Assembly: GCA_043782425.1 (NCBI GenBank)
Contig: JAYWAM010000345.1
Coordinates: 1 to 8,554, forward strand
DNA from: JAYWAM01 sp043782425
Lineage (GTDB): Bacteria; Pseudomonadota; Gammaproteobacteria; Burkholderiales; Usitatibacteraceae
Length of the DNA stretch: 8,554 bases
Direction: 5' to 3'
This document shows positions 7,256 to 8,554 of this stretch, one piece after another. A program made the position numbers and the translations under genes. The notes under the pieces were generated by a model that did no database searches, was not told the origin of the DNA, and saw only the letters and a list, made by a program, of their open reading frames with translations. Within the stretch, counting starts at the first letter, position 1. Each line of letters opens with the position of its first letter.

Positions 7256-7604
7256 GGTGGGCTAAAGTGATTTGGAAAGCGCGAGTGTACCTTTTCAGAC
7301 GGGCGTGAGCGCCGAAAACGCGCATGGAATTTTGTTTATTGCGTGTAGAAATGGCCGGAGACCAAACAGGGAAGGGCATCTTCAGCCTATTTATTTCCCC
7401 AAAATATCTTTCGAAACTTTGACCTTCCCACCATCTTTTCTTTACCACTACATGTGAACGGGCGCTGGAATTTACATTGTTCGGTGTGAGTTGTGCGTCG
7501 GGAGTGAGCGCAGGGCGAATGAACGCTAAACTACGCAGACGTAACTACGAATGGAAATCAAGCCGCAATTTTACTGGGGTTCGCTTTCTCTATGAAACAG
7601 AAAG
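7256..7604. other. Gene-poor stretch before the first attC-like site
   Basis: About 350 nt, AT-richer than its surroundings around 7320-7450, with no gene I can support. An open frame with an ATG at 7519 runs through the attC-like site and ends at 7725, overlapping the next gene's start. It would encode 68 residues with no recognised domain and only AGGG as a ribosome binding site. I see no attI site, integrase fragment or second attC here. Confidence 0.5.
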
Positions 7605-7667
7605 GCCTAATCTTGCGATCGAGAGGGATGCACCTAAAGCGGCGCACCCCTCAACTTTACGTTGGAC
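7605..7667 (+). repeat. Putative integron attC site 1
   Basis: A 63-nt imperfect palindrome with attC architecture. The right core site is GTTGGAC (7661-7667), an exact GTTRRRY match. The left is GCCTAAT (7605-7611), one base from RYYYAAC. The inner stem pairs GAG-GGG-TGC (7621-7631) with GCA-CCC-CTC (7644-7652), leaving A7624 and A7628 unpaired on the same arm, as extrahelical bases of attC sites are. The stretch CAACTTTACGTTGGAC before the cut site also has a familiar attC right-end look. It precedes the NTF2-like gene by 44 nt. The outer arms pair imperfectly, so this is the weaker of the two sites. Confidence 0.55.
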
Positions 7668-8155
7668 CGCGATTCCAGCTGTACCATTGCAGACAATAAG
7701 AGGAGGCACACATGAAAATCACTGATCCAAAGAACCTCAACGAGCATTACAACGCGCTTTTCCGCGCTGGTGATCTCGAAGGATTGGTGGGCCTATACGA
7801 GACGAATGCAGTTCTTTGCCCGGCTCCAGGGCATCAGCTCAATGGGCATGAAAAAATTCGAGAGCAGATGAAAGCGCTGCTTACCTTGCAAGGAGAGCTG
7901 GTAGCTACCCAGCTTTCCTGTGTGCAACAAGATGACCTGGCGATGTTGCATGCCAAGTGGAGCTTTAAGGGCGCCGATGGCGCAGGCAACGCGGTAGATA
8001 TTGGAGGTCACTCTTCCAAGCTGGCGAGAAGGGGTTCAGATGGAGCATGGCGCTACGTCATGGATCTGCCTGTCGCACTCTCATGAGCGCGGGCCAACCA
8101 ATCATTCCACCGGACGCTACGCGATGAAGCCGCGCAGCGCCGGTTACTTTGAACG
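7662..8155 (+). mobile_element. Putative integron gene cassette (494 bp)
   Basis: If recombination occurs after the G of each GTTRRRY core, the cassette unit runs from TTGGAC at 7662 to G at 8155. It holds one gene in the plus orientation, a 50-nt leader, and its own attC at the end. This one-gene-one-attC layout and the size fit known cassettes. No integrase or attI is in the window. The element is inferred from its two attC-like ends. Confidence 0.55.
7712..8086 (+). CDS. NTF2/SnoaL-like (DUF4440-type) small protein
   Basis: A 124-residue protein with the NTF2-like cone fold pattern of SnoaL/DUF4440 (YybH-type) proteins. It begins with a helix NLNEHYNALFRAGDLEGLVGLY, then ETNAVLCPAPGHQLNGHEKIREQM, the usual 'loop - G - helix' of the fold, and later strands TQLSCVQQDDLAMLHAKWSF and KLARRGSDGAWRYVMDLP. 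Such proteins range from enzymes (isomerase or cyclase-like) to ligand binders; no catalytic role can be assigned. The start is well defined: AGGAGG (7701-7706) lies 5 nt before the ATG. The stop is followed within 5 nt by the next attC-like site, as is typical of cassette genes. No signal peptide is present, so it is probably cytoplasmic. Confidence 0.85.
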   Translation: MKITDPKNLNEHYNALFRAGDLEGLVGLYETNAVLCPAPGHQLNGHEKIREQMKALLTLQGELVATQLSCVQQDDLAMLHAKWSFKGADGAGNAVDIGGHSSKLARRGSDGAWRYVMDLPVALS

Positions 8156-8161
8156 TTGGGC
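8092..8161 (+). repeat. Putative integron attC site 2
   Basis: A 70-nt imperfect palindrome and the clearer of the two attC candidates. The right core site GTTGGGC (8155-8161) fits GTTRRRY exactly. The left, GGCCAAC (8092-8098), is one base from its complement. The inner stem pairs CCGG (8110-8113) with CCGG (8140-8143), CGCT (8115-8118) with AGCG (8136-8139), and CGCG (8120-8123) with CGCG (8131-8134). It leaves A8114 as an extrahelical base, an A8119/C8135 mismatch and a 7-nt loop. It starts 5 nt after the stop of the NTF2-like gene and precedes the TfoX-like gene. Confidence 0.68.
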
Positions 8162-8212
8162 CGCAACAGCGACGCTGGTGCCAATTTCGCTCACGCAATA
8201 GATAAAGCAACT

Positions 8213-8542
8213 ATGGCACGAGACAAAGGATTGGAAGAGCTTGTCTATGACGAACTCCGGTCAACGCCAGGCGTCACGGACAAGGCAATGTTTGGCGGCT
8301 GGGCATGGCTCCTCGGGGGAAACTTGCTCTGCGGAGCACGCGATGACGGAATGCTCGTACGACTGGGCAAAGGCAACGACGCCTGGGCACTCGCAGTCAC
8401 CGGCATTGAACCCATGTTTTCGCGCGGCAAACACATGCACGGTTGGGTTCGCGCCGATGCTCGCGCGTACGGAGATGATGAAATGCGTCGCAAGCTCATA
8501 GCCTCAGCGCTTAAATTTGTTGGTCCACTACCCAAGAAGTAG
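8213..8542 (+). CDS. TfoX N-terminal-domain protein
   Basis: A 109-residue protein that is a stand-alone TfoX/Sxy N-terminal domain. It starts MARDKGLEELVYDELRSTPG, followed by the hallmark KAMFGGWAWLLGGNLLCGAR, then DDGMLVRLGKG and a C-terminal helix DEMRRKLIASALKFV. TfoX/Sxy proteins promote competence gene expression in gammaproteobacteria, but they carry a second, C-terminal domain missing here, so a competence role should not be assumed. The frame is open back to a TTG inside the attC-like site; the ATG at 8213 is preferred because it begins the recognisable domain, although its ribosome binding site is weak (GATAAAG). The leader from the preceding core site is 57 nt. It has the same orientation as the NTF2-like gene and is probably the next cassette; its own attC would lie past the window end at 8554. 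Confidence 0.84.
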   Translation: MARDKGLEELVYDELRSTPGVTDKAMFGGWAWLLGGNLLCGARDDGMLVRLGKGNDAWALAVTGIEPMFSRGKHMHGWVRADARAYGDDEMRRKLIASALKFVGPLPKK

Positions 8543-8554
8543 CACTCATCTCCT

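Noticed and set aside
7662..7687. Promoter-like TTGGAC...TACCAT ahead of the NTF2-like gene
   Set aside because: The spacing is only 14 nt and the -10 match is poor; TTGGAC is explained as part of the attC core.

Overview
The window looks like the chromosome of a chemolithoautotrophic betaproteobacterium. The main pointers are a red-type (Form IC-like) RuBisCO large and small subunit pair with a divergent CbbR regulator, moderate to high GC, and dispersed 27-nt hairpins of the GTC-ATTCCC...GGGAAT-CCA type that are common in Betaproteobacteria. The genus cannot be fixed from this sequence alone. All names come from reading protein motifs; no database search was run.

Layout. Positions 15-1955, minus strand: cbbL then cbbS, the two RuBisCO subunits. 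Positions 1956-2090: a divergent control region with TAAG/CTTA half-sites that suit a LysR-type regulator. Positions 2091-3074, plus: cbbR. Positions 3077-6377, minus: a run of three housekeeping-type genes, transcribed as an EamA-family exporter, then a PLP enzyme with C-terminal CBS domains (cystathionine beta-synthase/cysteine synthase type), then a YihY/BrkB membrane protein. The last two lie 5 nt apart. cbbR and yihY converge with only 2 nt between stop codons.

From about 6378 onward the window changes character and looks accessory. Positions 6378-6796 carry no convincing gene but hold three copies of a REP-like hairpin. Two are inverted and paired, and differ only by compensatory base-pair changes. 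A GNAT acetyltransferase follows on the minus strand (6797-7255), then about 350 nt without a convincing gene.

The most notable feature is in the last kilobase. Two imperfect palindromes, 7605-7667 and 8092-8161, have the architecture of integron attC recombination sites: a GTTRRRY right core site, an RYYYAAC-like left site, and stem arms with unpaired extrahelical bases on one strand. They bracket a small NTF2/SnoaL-like gene with a strong ribosome binding site (a cassette of about 494 bp). They are followed in the same orientation by a stand-alone TfoX N-terminal-domain gene. No integrase is visible, so this is best read as the edge of a gene-cassette array, either a CALIN (attC cluster lacking integrase) or the distal part of a chromosomal integron.
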